A stretch of DNA of 64,000 nt, taken from assembly GCA_951800145.1 (NCBI GenBank), contig CATOJE010000006.1, positions 1 through 64,000 of the forward strand, written 5' to 3'. Of the stretch, positions 9,201 to 18,060 are shown piece by piece; the first letter of the stretch is position 1; the number at the start of each line of letters is the position of its first letter. Under the pieces are notes generated by a model. That model did not search any database and was not told the origin of the DNA. It worked only from the letters and a program-made list of their open reading frames with translations. This DNA is from an uncultured Lachnospiraceae bacterium. GTDB taxonomy: Bacteria; Bacillota; Clostridia; Lachnospirales; Lachnospiraceae. A program made the position numbers and the translations under genes.

Positions 9201-10376
9201 TTACATCTCCTCGATTTTTGCCACTACACCGGCAAAGATTTTCGCCCGCTCATACAGGGACTCCTCTACTCCATATTCCTTTTTATTGTGGGCGAAGTCC
9301 CCGCGGATTCCGCAGGCATCCACCACCGGCACGCCGGCAGCATTGATATTTCCCGCATCCGTGGCGCCGCCCCGGTGAATCTTCCCAAAGGGCGGGAACC
9401 CGGATTCCACTGCGATTTTATTAATCAGGTTAAAGAACCGGAGCACCTCCTCCGTCTCCTGAAGGGGAGCCAGCTTTGCCCGGTAGTAGTCCAGCTTGGT
9501 GGTAGTTCCTTCGATATAGGTTCTCCCGGCGATCTCATGGATGGCGTCCAGAATCCGCTTAGCCTCCTCTTCATTAGAAACACGCACATCAAACACAACC
9601 TCACAGTGATCCGCGATGCCGCTGGTATGGCCGCCACCCTTGATCACCGCCGTGGTTACAGTGGTGCCCTGATCTAAGTCCGTCAGCTTGATAATCTCTT
9701 CGATTTTATGGACCGCCTCATGGATGGCATTCTTTCCCCGGAGGAAATCATTTCCTGCGTGGCCGCCCACGCCGTCCACTGTGAGATAATAGGTAAACTG
9801 GCTCTTCCTGGCCGTGCACAGCCGGTTCTGTAATTCGCCGCACTCCATATTAAAGGCCACCAGGCCGCCCTGACTTTCCTCAGTCATGTACTTATCGCAG
9901 TCATTTCCCACATGGTCTGACTCTTCCTCCGCGTCTACCAGGAATTTGATGGGGTGGGCGTCGTATCCTATGGAATTTAAGGCCTTCACCGCATACAGGG
10001 CGATAATCAGCCCGCCCTTCATATCCAGCACCCCCGGCCCGTAGATCATGCCATTCTCCACCCTGCAGGGATTCTCCCTTCCAAAGGAGCCGGTATAATG
10101 AACTGTGTCCACATGTCCGGAGAACAGGATCGCCTTTCCCGGGCGGTCCTTTCCCAGCACGCCGATAAGGATGCCGGCGCGGTCCGGGGCTACCTCCCGC
10201 ACCCGGCACTCAAAGCCCTCCGCCTCCAGCTCCTTCTGGAGCCAGTTCCGGGCCGCCTCCACATGCTCCTTTTCCTCAAAGTGACCTTCCAGGTTTACCA
10301 GCTCACAAAGCTTCCCTAACATCTCTTCTCTATGACTGTCAATATACGCTGCAATGTCCTCATATAATTTTTCCAT
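9201..10376 (-). CDS. M20-family metallo-amidohydrolase (YgeY-like)
   Basis: 391 residues with the M20 layout: metal ligands in FSGHVDTVH (near residue 75), YGPGVLDMKGG (near 105) and DAEEESDH (near 140). The dimerisation lid carries GVGGHAGNDFLRGKNAI, and a late His is in DFAHNKKEYG. Family members cleave N-acyl amino acids, carbamoyl compounds or small peptides. It sits between an antiporter and a permease downstream of diaminopropionate ammonia-lyase, the neighbourhood in which YgeY is often found with YgeX. It may release 2,3-diaminopropionate from an acylated precursor; that substrate is inference. Confidence 0.75.
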   Translation of the reverse strand: MEKLYEDIAAYIDSHREEMLGKLCELVNLEGHFEEKEHVEAARNWLQKELEAEGFECRVREVAPDRAGILIGVLGKDRPGKAILFSGHVDTVHYTGSFGRENPCRVENGMIYGPGVLDMKGGLIIALYAVKALNSIGYDAHPIKFLVDAEEESDHVGNDCDKYMTEESQGGLVAFNMECGELQNRLCTARKSQFTYYLTVDGVGGHAGNDFLRGKNAIHEAVHKIEEIIKLTDLDQGTTVTTAVIKGGGHTSGIADHCEVVFDVRVSNEEEAKRILDAIHEIAGRTYIEGTTTKLDYYRAKLAPLQETEEVLRFFNLINKIAVESGFPPFGKIHRGGATDAGNINAAGVPVVDACGIRGDFAHNKKEYGVEESLYERAKIFAGVVAKIEEM

Positions 10377-10417
10377 ACCTTTGCTCCGTCCTTTCTCCTT
10401 TACGCTTTATTTGCAGT

Positions 10418-11812
10418 TTATTTTTTGTTTTTTCCTTTTTCTAACAGCCTTTTATCCAGATTTAATGCAGTGATTACTAAAATCACCACCAGGTAAATGG
10501 GCATGCTGATGTAGTAGGGAATCATCTTTACCGCGTCCACTCCCAGGGACGCCGTCACCGTGGCCGGCATAACCACAAAGGGGATATACATGGAAAATGC
10601 CAGACATCCTACAGTAGCCGCCCTGGCCAGATCCAGCTTATTTAATCCTGCTTTATCATAAACCGGAGTCATAATATTCCCCGTAAATACCTCGGAGAAG
10701 CTGGCGGAGGAAGAAAAGTTCGCCAGAAAGCCTAGGATAATCACACAGATCACACCGCTTAAGCGGGACTGGATCCGCTTCGCCAGAGGCTCCACCAGGG
10801 TATCTAGGATTTTTGCCTCATTTAAAATTCCAAATAATCCGAAGGAAAAGATAATCAGCACACAAGTACCGGTCATGCCGGAGATCCCGCCCCGGCTGAA
10901 CAGGCTGGCGACCATTTCATTCTCCGACTGAAGGGTGTATCCGCTCCACATGGCATTAATTACCGTCTTAAAGCTCTCCCCCTGGAAGATACAGGATACG
11001 CCAAGGGCGCTTAAGCTGCCCACCAGGATAGCGGGGATAGCCGGAACCTTCATCACTAAAAGCCCGAATACCAGGATAATGGGAATGATACAGTGAGTCC
11101 CCAGGTTATAGCTCTCACCAATGGCCTCCACCAAGGAGCCGATGGCCGAGGTATCTGCCGACTGTACATTACCTGTGGCGCCCATAACCAGGTAGAATAA
11201 GAAGCTTAAAATCGCTACCGGGATGGTCATGGGAAGCTGGAACTTTACGCTCTCAAACATATCCACCTCCGCGGACCCGGCGATGACATTCGGCGTATCG
11301 GACAAGGGAGAGATCCCGTCCCCCACCACGGCCGCACACAGGATGGAGCTTGCCGCCCAGTAGGGATCCAGCCCCATCCCTAAGGCGACTCCCATCAGAG
11401 CCACGCCGATAGTACCGCAGGTGCCGAAGCTGGTCCCGGTAAAGCAGGCGCAGATAAGGGTAACCACAAAGGCGGTAGCCATAAAATATTTTGGGTTAAT
11501 CACCTGGAGCCCCAGGTAGGTTATGTAGGCGATGGTTCCGCTGGCGCACCAGGAGCCGATGAGGGCGCCGATGGTGAGAATCAGCAGCACCGGCACAATA
11601 CATTTGGGAATAAAGCCGATCATGCCGGACTGCAGCTCCTTATAGCTGTATCCCAGAAACATACACAAGGGAATTGCAATCAGCCATGACAGCAGAAACA
11701 TAATATGGATCTTCGCCCCCAAAAGCGCCCCAGGAATCATAATAAAGGCAAAACAGGCAATCATCACAAATGCTGCATAACCAAAGGTTGTTGGTTTCTT
11801 TTCCTTACTCAT
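10418..11812 (-). CDS. NhaC-family Na+/H+ antiporter or amino-acid carrier
   Basis: 464 residues, about 11-12 membrane segments. The NhaC-type signature is clear: CACFTGTSFGTCGTIGVALMGVALGMGLDPYWAASSILCAAVVGDGISPLSDTPNVIAGSAEVD (central), and LGFLANFSSSASFSEVFTGNIM later. The start ATG overlaps the lyase stop by four bases (ATGA), so expression is coupled. NhaC proteins exchange sodium or a small solute for protons. Members sitting in catabolic operons are often substrate/product exchangers, so this one may import the lyase substrate. Function beyond family is not provable here. Confidence 0.8.
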   Translation of the reverse strand: MSKEKKPTTFGYAAFVMIACFAFIMIPGALLGAKIHIMFLLSWLIAIPLCMFLGYSYKELQSGMIGFIPKCIVPVLLILTIGALIGSWCASGTIAYITYLGLQVINPKYFMATAFVVTLICACFTGTSFGTCGTIGVALMGVALGMGLDPYWAASSILCAAVVGDGISPLSDTPNVIAGSAEVDMFESVKFQLPMTIPVAILSFLFYLVMGATGNVQSADTSAIGSLVEAIGESYNLGTHCIIPIILVFGLLVMKVPAIPAILVGSLSALGVSCIFQGESFKTVINAMWSGYTLQSENEMVASLFSRGGISGMTGTCVLIIFSFGLFGILNEAKILDTLVEPLAKRIQSRLSGVICVIILGFLANFSSSASFSEVFTGNIMTPVYDKAGLNKLDLARAATVGCLAFSMYIPFVVMPATVTASLGVDAVKMIPYYISMPIYLVVILVITALNLDKRLLEKGKNKK

Positions 11813-13059
11813 CTCATATCCTCCTGTAGCTCCTCTGGAATGGGGTAAGCCCCCTTTTCCACAATGTTCCGATACCCTTCCGGATCCGTATCCCCCTCTG
11901 TGTTAATCAGTAAAATCACAGAATCACTGGTAAGTCCCATAGCCTCCTTAATCTCTGTAAGCTCCGTCCGTTCCAGAATAAGGGACAAGGCCCCCATGGT
12001 GGCTGCCCCGGACTCCCCGGAAACCACCGCCTCGCCGTCCGTCTCCTCCCCGGCATACACCCGCATGCCATGGGCCGCCACATAGTCTGGGCAGGAGCAA
12101 TAGAACTCTGCGAAATCCCGGAGGATCGGCCAGGTAATCTTGCAGGGCGTGCCGCAGTTTAAGCCTGCCATAATGGTTACCGGATTCCCCTCTACGGAGT
12201 GGGCCTTTCCATCCTCTGCTAAGGCAGACCGGTAAATGCAGTCCGCTGCTGAAGGCTCCACGAGGATCGTCACCGGCTTTTGCTCCCCATAATAATGGGC
12301 CGCGTATCCTAACACCCCGCCGGCCATAGCGCCCACACCGGCCTGGAGAAATAAGTGGGTCGGCCTTTCCCCGGCCTGCTCCAGCTGCTCAAAGGCCTCT
12401 GATGCCATGGTCAGATACCCCTGGATAATCCAGGCGGGAATCTCCTCATAGCCGTCCCAGGCCGTATCCTGGATCAGATACCAGCCATTGCTTCGGCTCT
12501 GCTCCATAGCGTAGGAAACCGTGTCATCATAATTCTTATTGGTGATCGTCACCCTTGCCGGACCTACCCTGCGGATGGCCTCTGCTCTGGCCTCTACGGA
12601 TCCCATAGGCATGTACACATGAACCGGACATCCGAAAATCCCCCCGGCCCAGGATACCCCTCTCCCATGATTTCCATCTGTGGCGGTCACGAAAACTGTG
12701 CTGCGGATTACCTCCTGATATTTGGGGCTTTGAAGCTTTTCCAATGAAGTCTCCGCCGGATCAAGCCCCAGCCGCCTGCACAGAATGCGGAACATAGCAT
12801 AGCTTCCGCCTAAGCCCTTAAAGGCGTTCAGGGAAAACCGTTTGGCCTCATTCTTGGTATATATCCCCTTCACCCCCAGCTTGTCCGCCAGGCTGGAAAG
12901 GCAGACCAGCGAGGTTTCCTGATAGCCTGGAAGCTGACGATGAAACGCTCTCGCCGCCCTGGCTGCCTCCATCCCAAAGGCTTCTGGCAGCACGCCCTTT
13001 TTCCCGCCTTCCGCCTGGATCACATCCATGCCCCAGGCCTGCTTCCACCTTTTCTGCAT
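11809..13059 (-). CDS. dpaL: 2,3-diaminopropionate ammonia-lyase
   Basis: About 416 residues; a fold-type II PLP enzyme converting 2,3-diaminopropionate to pyruvate and two ammonia. The Schiff-base lysine is Lys81 in KRFSLNAFKGLGGSYA. The substrate/phosphate area (TATDGNHGRGVSWAG), the GVGAMAGGVLGY glycine loop and the ending VILLINTEGDTDPEGY all match the YgeX/DpaL family rather than plain threonine dehydratase. I choose the ATG at 13059 (AAGGAG eight bases upstream); the GTG three codons earlier touches the ribosome site. It heads the cluster, opposite an AraC regulator, with paired AraC-like sites at its promoter. Its reactive 2-aminoacrylate intermediate explains the ridA remnant downstream. 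Confidence 0.88.
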   Translation of the reverse strand: MQKRWKQAWGMDVIQAEGGKKGVLPEAFGMEAARAARAFHRQLPGYQETSLVCLSSLADKLGVKGIYTKNEAKRFSLNAFKGLGGSYAMFRILCRRLGLDPAETSLEKLQSPKYQEVIRSTVFVTATDGNHGRGVSWAGGIFGCPVHVYMPMGSVEARAEAIRRVGPARVTITNKNYDDTVSYAMEQSRSNGWYLIQDTAWDGYEEIPAWIIQGYLTMASEAFEQLEQAGERPTHLFLQAGVGAMAGGVLGYAAHYYGEQKPVTILVEPSAADCIYRSALAEDGKAHSVEGNPVTIMAGLNCGTPCKITWPILRDFAEFYCSCPDYVAAHGMRVYAGEETDGEAVVSGESGAATMGALSLILERTELTEIKEAMGLTSDSVILLINTEGDTDPEGYRNIVEKGAYPIPEELQEDMR

Positions 13060-13098
13060 AACCTTCACTCCTTTCTCTTAGCTTTCTTTTATGTTTTT

Positions 13099-13156
13099 AT
13101 TATATTGATTTAAAATTGTAAAATATATTGATTTATTACTTAATTTTATCAATATT
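13099..13156 (-). promoter_or_regulatory. Activator-type promoter of the dpaL operon with paired direct repeats
   Basis: A perfect TATAAT (minus strand, 13099-13104) has no recognisable -35 box. In its place are two direct copies of TATATTGATTT (13101-13111 and 13124-13134, 23 bp start to start, about two helical turns), and a third partial inverted copy near 13147-13156. This layout is typical of AraC-family activation. The rest of the 13060-13420 gap is AT-rich and shows no gene. Confidence 0.6.
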
Positions 13157-13420
13157 TTGCGCTTCCAGGATAGCACCCCACATTCCTTTTTCCCCTTGCC
13201 TGCTACTTTTTTCCATTTTAATATACTGTATACCGTATACCATTTCCATTTTGCTTTATTTTTGTAAATTATTCCTAATTTTTCTCTTTACCTCTGCCAA
13301 CATTTTATTAAAATCACCCGTGTCCATCGGATTTCCCATGGATTTTTTCATAATATTGTGATAGAATAAAGGAAATCTTTCATTAAATTGACCTTTTTTA
13401 TTATAATATTGAGGTGTCCT

Positions 13421-14362
13421 ATGATCGCAAAAGATATTCAATTTTCCGAAGACAGCCAGGAGCTGATTAAACCTATTCTGCCCGGCTTCCCCATCTCCGT
13501 ATTTTATACCACCTTCAATGAGGCCACATATAACTGTATCAACTGGCACTGGCATGAAGCATTTCAGTACTGCATTGTCACAGAAGGGGCTGTGGATTTC
13601 CTTCTTCCTGGCGCCAGCTATCACGTCCGGGCGGGAGACGGCATTTTTATCAATACCCAGCAGGTACATTTCAGCAAAGGAAAAACCGGGATATCCTCCT
13701 CCTATCTGTGTCTGGACATTCCCCCGGCCTTCATCTATCCCGATGAACGCAGCCGTGTTTACCAAAAAACCATCGCCCCCATCCTCCGCCACCCCTTCCC
13801 TCAGGTGCTTCTGCTTTCCAGACGTGAGCAGGAGGAGCAGCGTCTTCTTCAGTCCATCCTGGAGATCCAAAGCCTGCTGAAGGAGCAGCCGGATTTTATA
13901 GAATTAAGTATACATATGGAAATTTTACAGATTTGGAGGATCACCTTCCAGCTGCTGAAAAAGAGCGGAGGGGCTGCCCCTGTAGAAGTGGTGGAGAATG
14001 ACCGACTGAAGATCATCCTCCAATACATGCAGGATCATTATGCAGAGCGGATCACACTGGAGCAGATCGCCGATCAGCTTTCTTTAAGCCGGAGCGAATG
14101 CTGCCGCTTCTTCAAGCGCGCCACCGGCCAGTCCCTCATCTCCTACCTAAACCATCTGCGGCTGAATAAAAGCATCGACCTGTTAAAGGATCCAGAGCTG
14201 AGCTTGTCCGATATCGCAGTTGCCGTGGGATTTTGCAATCAGAGCTACTATACCGACTGCTTCCGCAAAATTAAGAATATTACACCAAAAAAATATCGGG
14301 AATTGACCTTTAGAAGGCCAAAAGATGTGCTGCCTCTGGATGTGGACAGCAGACTGGGATAA
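13421..14362 (+). CDS. AraC-family transcriptional regulator of the diaminopropionate cluster
   Basis: 313 residues from the ATG at 13421 (GAGGTG seven bases upstream). The N-terminal cupin-like sensor contains NWHWHEAFQYCIVTEGAVDFLLPG (about residues 40-65). Two helix-turn-helix motifs fill the last 100 residues (ITLEQIADQLSLSRSECCRFFKRATGQSLISYLNHLRLNKS and LSLSDIAVAVGFCNQSYYTDCFRKIKNITPKKYRE). It is divergent from dpaL across a 360-bp AT-rich region holding paired repeats at the dpaL promoter, so it most likely activates that operon. Its effector may be diaminopropionate or a precursor; this is inference. Confidence 0.85.
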   Translation: MIAKDIQFSEDSQELIKPILPGFPISVFYTTFNEATYNCINWHWHEAFQYCIVTEGAVDFLLPGASYHVRAGDGIFINTQQVHFSKGKTGISSSYLCLDIPPAFIYPDERSRVYQKTIAPILRHPFPQVLLLSRREQEEQRLLQSILEIQSLLKEQPDFIELSIHMEILQIWRITFQLLKKSGGAAPVEVVENDRLKIILQYMQDHYAERITLEQIADQLSLSRSECCRFFKRATGQSLISYLNHLRLNKSIDLLKDPELSLSDIAVAVGFCNQSYYTDCFRKIKNITPKKYRELTFRRPKDVLPLDVDSRLG

Positions 14363-14420
14363 ATTTTGAGGATAAGCTTTTATAAAGATTTTTCTTGCAA
14401 AGATTTTTTAAATTTTCCAG

Positions 14421-14449
14421 TTGACAATTCTTCAAAACTATATTATACT
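14421..14449 (+). promoter_or_regulatory. Promoter of the tRNA cluster
   Basis: TTGACA (14421-14426) and TATACT (14444-14449) are separated by exactly 17 bp. The -10 box ends 12 bp before the first tRNA gene, so tRNA-Pro would be near the start of the transcript. This is a near-consensus housekeeping sigma promoter. Confidence 0.8.
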
Positions 14450-14460
14450 ACCATAGGTAT

Positions 14461-14534
14461 CGAGGCGTGGCTCAGTTTGGTAGAGCGCTGCGTTCGGGAC
14501 GCAGAGGCCGCGTGTTCGAATCACGTCGCCTCGA
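14461..14534 (+). tRNA. tRNA-Pro (CGG)
   Basis: A 74-nt cloverleaf. The acceptor CGAGGCG pairs with CGCCTCG; the anticodon stem CTGCG/CGCAG encloses loop TTCGGGA with anticodon CGG; the T arm contains GTTCGAATC. No CCA is encoded. First of three tRNA genes. Confidence 0.95.
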
Positions 14535-14547
14535 TTTTACCAGGTTC

Positions 14548-14619
14548 GGCCAATTGGTCAAGAGGTTAAGACGACGCCCTCTCACGGCGTAATCCCGGGT
14601 TCGATTCCCGGATTGGTCA
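14548..14619 (+). tRNA. tRNA-Glu (CTC)
   Basis: A 72-nt cloverleaf. The acceptor GGCCAAT pairs with ATTGGTC (one G-U); the anticodon stem ACGCC/GGCGT holds loop CTCTCAC, anticodon CTC; the T arm is CCGGGTTCGATTCCCGG. It lies 13 bp after tRNA-Pro and is followed at once by a hairpin terminator. Confidence 0.95.
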
Positions 14620-14648
14620 TAGGCTGTTGCGAAAGCAGCAGCCTTTTG
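14620..14648 (+). terminator. Hairpin between tRNA-Glu and tRNA-Thr
   Basis: AGGCTGTTGC and GCAGCAGCCT pair around a GAAA tetraloop (one G-U) and run into TTTT. It would end or weaken transcription before tRNA-Thr, so the third tRNA may be expressed at a lower level or by readthrough. Confidence 0.7.
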
Positions 14649-14720
14649 CTTCCGTAGCGCAGTCGGTAGCGCAACGCATTCGTAATGCGTGGGTCGGGGG
14701 TTCGAGTCCCCCCGGGAGCT
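14648..14720 (+). tRNA. tRNA-Thr (CGT)
   Basis: A 73-nt cloverleaf. The acceptor GCTTCCG pairs with CGGGAGC (one T-G); the anticodon stem ACGCA/TGCGT holds loop TTCGTAA, anticodon CGT; the T arm is GGGGGTTCGAGTCCCCC. Third of the cluster. Confidence 0.95.
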
Positions 14721-14726
14721 GCAAAA

Positions 14727-14763
14727 AAAGTGGAGCTGTCTATTTTATCAGCTCCACTTTTAT
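14727..14763 (+). terminator. Terminator of the tRNA cluster
   Basis: AAGTGGAGCTG and CAGCTCCACTT form an 11-bp stem with a 10-nt loop, followed by T residues. It lies seven bases after tRNA-Thr and also separates the tRNAs from the convergent copA. Confidence 0.85.
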
Positions 14764-14900
14764 ATTCATTTATCCTTTGTCGCTCTTCTTATGGTCCCGC
14801 TCTACTCTTAATAATTCAATTTCTACCACCCTAAAATCACATCCAGATCTTTTTCTACCTGTTCAAACAGGAGGGATGCTTTTCCCCCTTCTTACTGTCT

Positions 14901-15110
14901 TTACATAATCTCCAGCACCTTATAATCCTGGTCCTCCACTGCCTTTTTCAGCACCTCGTCGGAAATCTCTCCAGTCAGGGTCACCTCCGCGGTTCCCGCC
15001 TCATGGCTTACTACTGCCTCTCCCACACCTTCTAATGCCTCTAAGCACTTCTTCACTCTGGCCTCGCAGTGTCCGCACATCATTCCTTCGATTTTCATGG
15101 TTTTCTTCAT
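14901..15110 (-). CDS. Possible separately translated CopZ-like copper chaperone inside copA
   Basis: Within the copA frame, an ATG at 15110 begins [20 protein letters not shown] and gives a 69-residue protein of exactly CopZ size. It is preceded by GGAGGA with a seven-base spacer, as good as any start in the window. One mRNA could thus yield both the fused ATPase and a free metallochaperone, an arrangement that recalls the free copper-binding domain made from E. coli copA by frameshifting. Alternatively the internal start is a relic of a former separate copZ that lost its upstream stop codon. Use of this start is inference. Confidence 0.5.
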   Translation of the reverse strand: MKKTMKIEGMMCGHCEARVKKCLEALEGVGEAVVSHEAGTAEVTLTGEISDEVLKKAVEDQDYKVLEIM

Positions 15111-17549
15111 CGCTGTTTCCTCCATTTTTTTATTTTCTTTTTTCATGCTTTGGCTTTCCTTCTGTTCTTCCCTGGTTTCCATTTCCCGGCCCTCTTCCTT
15201 TCGGCTGCCTCCCGGCCCCTGGGTGCTAAGTCCGCCGGAAGCTGGCCGGGCATTCTTTAACCTTCTATCCCGGCTGGCATCATGAGGCTTGAACCAGTTA
15301 AGCCTTAAGGCATTGGTCACCACACAGAAGCTGGAAAGGCTCATAGCTGCCGCCCCGAACATGGGATTCAGCTTCCATCCAAAGATAGGATACCACACGC
15401 CGGCTGCTAAGGGAATCCCCACCACATTGTAGAAGAATGCCCAGAACAGATTCTCGTGGATATTCCGCAGCGTCGCCCGGCTCAGCCGGATGGAAGCTGG
15501 CACATCGCTCAGCCGGCTCTTCATCAGAACCACATCCGCCGCGTCAATGGCGATGTCCGTGCCTGCCCCGATGGCGATCCCCATATCAGCCCGGGTGAGG
15601 GCCGGGGCATCATTAATCCCATCGCCTACCATGGCCACCTTTCCCTTTTCCTTCAGGGAGCGGATCACAGACTCCTTTCCATCCGGGAGAACGCCGGCGA
15701 TAACCTCATCCACACCGGCCTGCTTACCGATGGCCCTTGCGGTTCTCTCATTATCCCCGGTGAGCATTACCACATGGATCCCCATATTCTGCAGCTCCCG
15801 CACCGCCTGGGGACTGTCCTCCTTGATCACATCCGCCACAGCGATAACCCCCGCCAGCTGATTATCCCGGCTGAAAAACAGAGGCGTCTTCCCCTCTTCC
15901 GCCAGGGCGTCCGCCTGAGCCCGAAGCTCCCTTGGCACCTCCGAACGGCTGCTGATAAACGTTCCATTGCCTCCCTGAAGCAGCACTCCATCCACTGTGG
16001 CTGTCAGGCCATTCCCCGGAAGCGCCTGGAAATCCGCCGTCTCTCTGGCAGTAAGACCACGCTCCTGGGCCAGGCTCAGGATGGCCCTTGCCAAGGGATG
16101 CTCGCTCTTTTGCTCTAATGTATAGGCCAGCTCCAAAAGCTCCTCCTCACCGACTCCCTCTGCCGGCAGGATATCCGTCACCTTAGGCTCCCCGCTGGTG
16201 ATCGTGCCCGTTTTATCCAGGGCCACCATCTCCATCTTTCCAGTCTCCTCCAGGGAAACCGCCGTCTTAAAAAGAATCCCCTGCTTCGCACCTACGCCAT
16301 TGCCCACCATTATGGCCACCGGGGTGGCTAGCCCCAAGGCGCAGGGACAGCTGATCACCAGCACCGAGATCCCTCTGGCCAGAGCAAAGCCCACACTCTG
16401 GCCAGCCGCCAGCCACACCACAATGGTCGCCAGGGCGATCCCTATCACCACCGGGACGAAGACGCCGGACACCTTATCTGCCACCTTGGCAATGGGCGCC
16501 TTGGTAGCCGCCGCGTCGCTGACCATCTGGATAATCCTGGAAAGCGTGGTATCCTCCCCCACCCGGGTCGCCTGGCAGCGGATAAAGCCGGACTGGTTCA
16601 CCGTGGCTCCATTCACCGGATCCCCTGGTTCCTTATCCACCGGGATGCTCTCTCCGGTCAATGCCGCCTCATTCACAGCACTGCTGCCCTCTAAGACTAC
16701 ACCGTCTACCGGAATATTCTCCCCTGGACGCACCAGGAAGATATCTCCCTTCTGTACCTGCTCGATGGGCACCTCGGTCTCCTTCCCATCCCTTTCCACA
16801 ACCGCCGTCTTAGGCGCAAGCTTCATCAAGCTCTTTAATGCATCCGTAGTCTTTCCCTTGGAGCGGGCCTCCAGCATCTTCCCCACAGTAATCAAGGTGA
16901 GAATCATGGCCGCCGACTCAAAGTAAAACTCATGCATATAAGTCATGGCCCCGGCCATATCCCCCTTTTCTACGGCAAACGCCATGGCATAAAGGGCATA
17001 AATGCTGTAGAGATAGGATGCGCCAGACCCCAGGGCCACAAGCGTATCCATGTTAGGCGCCCCATGAATCAATCCCTTAAAGCCGCTGATAAAAAACTTC
17101 TGATTAATGACCAGGATAATGGTAGTCAGATGCAGCTGGGTAAGTCCCATCAGCAAATGATTCTCCGCTAAAATCCCCGGCAGGGGCCAGCCCCACATCA
17201 TATGCCCCATGGAAATATACATCAAAACCGCCAGAAAGCCAATGGAAGCAAACAGTCTCTGCTTTAAAACCGGGGTCTCCCTGTCCTTTAACGCATCCTC
17301 CGCCGCTCCAGCCCCCGGGGCGCCGGCCGCTTCCCCTCTGGCTTCCCCGGCTGCCTTCCTCGCCGCCCCATAGCCAGCCTGCTCCACCGCCTGGATCACC
17401 TCCTGGGCAGTCGCCGTCCCCTCCACTCCCATAGAGTTCGTCAGCAGGCTGACCGAGCAGGACTCCACCCCAGGCAGCTTGGAAACCGCCTTCTCCACCC
17501 GGGCGCTGCAGGCAGCACAGCTCATCCCGGTAACTGTGTATTGCTCCAT
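14901..17549 (-). CDS. copA: Copper-exporting P1B-type ATPase with C-terminal fused CopZ-like domain
   Basis: 882 residues. The N-terminal heavy-metal domain has [13 protein letters not shown] (Cys11, Cys14). About eight membrane segments follow, with the ion-binding CPC in [13 protein letters not shown], the phosphorylation motif DKTGTIT, the SEHPLARAI nucleotide motif and [10 protein letters not shown]. It pumps Cu(I) out of the cytoplasm. Unusually, after the last membrane pair a Lys/Glu/Gln-rich linker of about 55 residues leads to a second heavy-metal domain ([18 protein letters not shown]; Cys825, Cys828), which looks like a whole copper chaperone CopZ. A strong internal ribosome site precedes that domain (see the separate entry at 14901-15110). 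It lies downstream of csoR and is probably copper-induced. Confidence 0.92.
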   Translation of the reverse strand: MEQYTVTGMSCAACSARVEKAVSKLPGVESCSVSLLTNSMGVEGTATAQEVIQAVEQAGYGAARKAAGEARGEAAGAPGAGAAEDALKDRETPVLKQRLFASIGFLAVLMYISMGHMMWGWPLPGILAENHLLMGLTQLHLTTIILVINQKFFISGFKGLIHGAPNMDTLVALGSGASYLYSIYALYAMAFAVEKGDMAGAMTYMHEFYFESAAMILTLITVGKMLEARSKGKTTDALKSLMKLAPKTAVVERDGKETEVPIEQVQKGDIFLVRPGENIPVDGVVLEGSSAVNEAALTGESIPVDKEPGDPVNGATVNQSGFIRCQATRVGEDTTLSRIIQMVSDAAATKAPIAKVADKVSGVFVPVVIGIALATIVVWLAAGQSVGFALARGISVLVISCPCALGLATPVAIMVGNGVGAKQGILFKTAVSLEETGKMEMVALDKTGTITSGEPKVTDILPAEGVGEEELLELAYTLEQKSEHPLARAILSLAQERGLTARETADFQALPGNGLTATVDGVLLQGGNGTFISSRSEVPRELRAQADALAEEGKTPLFFSRDNQLAGVIAVADVIKEDSPQAVRELQNMGIHVVMLTGDNERTARAIGKQAGVDEVIAGVLPDGKESVIRSLKEKGKVAMVGDGINDAPALTRADMGIAIGAGTDIAIDAADVVLMKSRLSDVPASIRLSRATLRNIHENLFWAFFYNVVGIPLAAGVWYPIFGWKLNPMFGAAAMSLSSFCVVTNALRLNWFKPHDASRDRRLKNARPASGGLSTQGPGGSRKEEGREMETREEQKESQSMKKENKKMEETAMKKTMKIEGMMCGHCEARVKKCLEALEGVGEAVVSHEAGTAEVTLTGEISDEVLKKAVEDQDYKVLEIM

Positions 17550-17574
17550 ATTAATTCTCCCTCCTAATCCTTCC

Positions 17575-17640
17575 CCCCGTGGGCCAAACGCCTCGCGGGG
17601 TACTCGCCATGAATCAAAACATCCTTCCTGTCCATTTAGT
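17575..17640. repeat. Partial R1-family repeat, copy D
   Basis: Between copA and csoR, the string AACGCCTCGCGGGGTACT followed by CCATGAATCAAAAC matches the right-hand part of copy A (AACGCCTCGCGGGATACT then CTATGAACAG at 5931-5960). Only this module is recognisable here. Confidence 0.4.
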
Positions 17641-17669
17641 GTTCCCTTAAATACATCTCCTTCATACCG

Positions 17670-17972
17670 CTATTTCATCAGCTTCTGCAGCGTAACCACC
17701 AGCTCATCTATGGTCTCATCCTTCCCTTCCCGGATATCCCTGGCCACACAGGTCCGGATATGATTCGCCAGCAGAACCTTATTAAAGCTGTTCAGCGCCG
17801 CATTTACCGCCGCTACCTGGATCAGGATATCCGGACAGTACATATTCTTCTCCACCATCCCCTTAATCCCACGAACCTGCCCCTCAATCCGGCTCAGCCG
17901 ATTCAATAAGTCACGATACTCCTTTTCCGAACGTTCCTTGTGCTTGTGACAGCAGTTCATTTCCTCATTCAT
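17670..17972 (-). CDS. csoR: CsoR-family copper-sensing repressor
   Basis: 100 residues, all-helical DUF156/CsoR family. The three Cu(I) ligands of the family are present: Cys46 (MYCPD), His71 and Cys75 (NHIRTC). RLSRIEGQVRGIKGMV near residues 26-40 is the conserved DNA-binding face. When Cu(I) binds, CsoR leaves its operator. The gene is first in a csoR-copA unit; its promoter has a G-tract palindrome in the spacer, so the unit is autoregulated. The Cys-His-rich N-terminus (NCCHKHKE) may add a metal site. Confidence 0.92.
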   Translation of the reverse strand: MNEEMNCCHKHKERSEKEYRDLLNRLSRIEGQVRGIKGMVEKNMYCPDILIQVAAVNAALNSFNKVLLANHIRTCVARDIREGKDETIDELVVTLQKLMK

Positions 17973-18001
17973 CTGTGTATCTCTCCTCCTCGGGTAGTTT
18001 T

Positions 18002-18030
18002 ATTATATACCCCCACCCGGTATTTTGCAA
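18002..18030 (-). promoter_or_regulatory. CsoR-controlled promoter of csoR-copA
   Basis: On the minus strand TTGCAA (18025-18030) and TATAAT (18002-18007) are 17 bp apart. The spacer is the pseudo-palindrome ATACCCCCACCCGGTAT (18007-18023, plus-strand reading), the G/C-tract form typical of CsoR operators. Repressor bound here would block polymerase directly. Confidence 0.8.
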
Positions 18031-18060
18031 CTAAAATTTTTTGGTTTCTGCAGCGTGCTA

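Noticed and set aside
11864-12085. Small plus-strand frame within dpaL
   Set aside because: Antisense to conserved lyase sequence; no independent support.
16198-16926. 242-codon plus-strand frame within copA
   Set aside because: Ser/Thr/Ile-rich antisense translation of a clear ATPase; no start signals.
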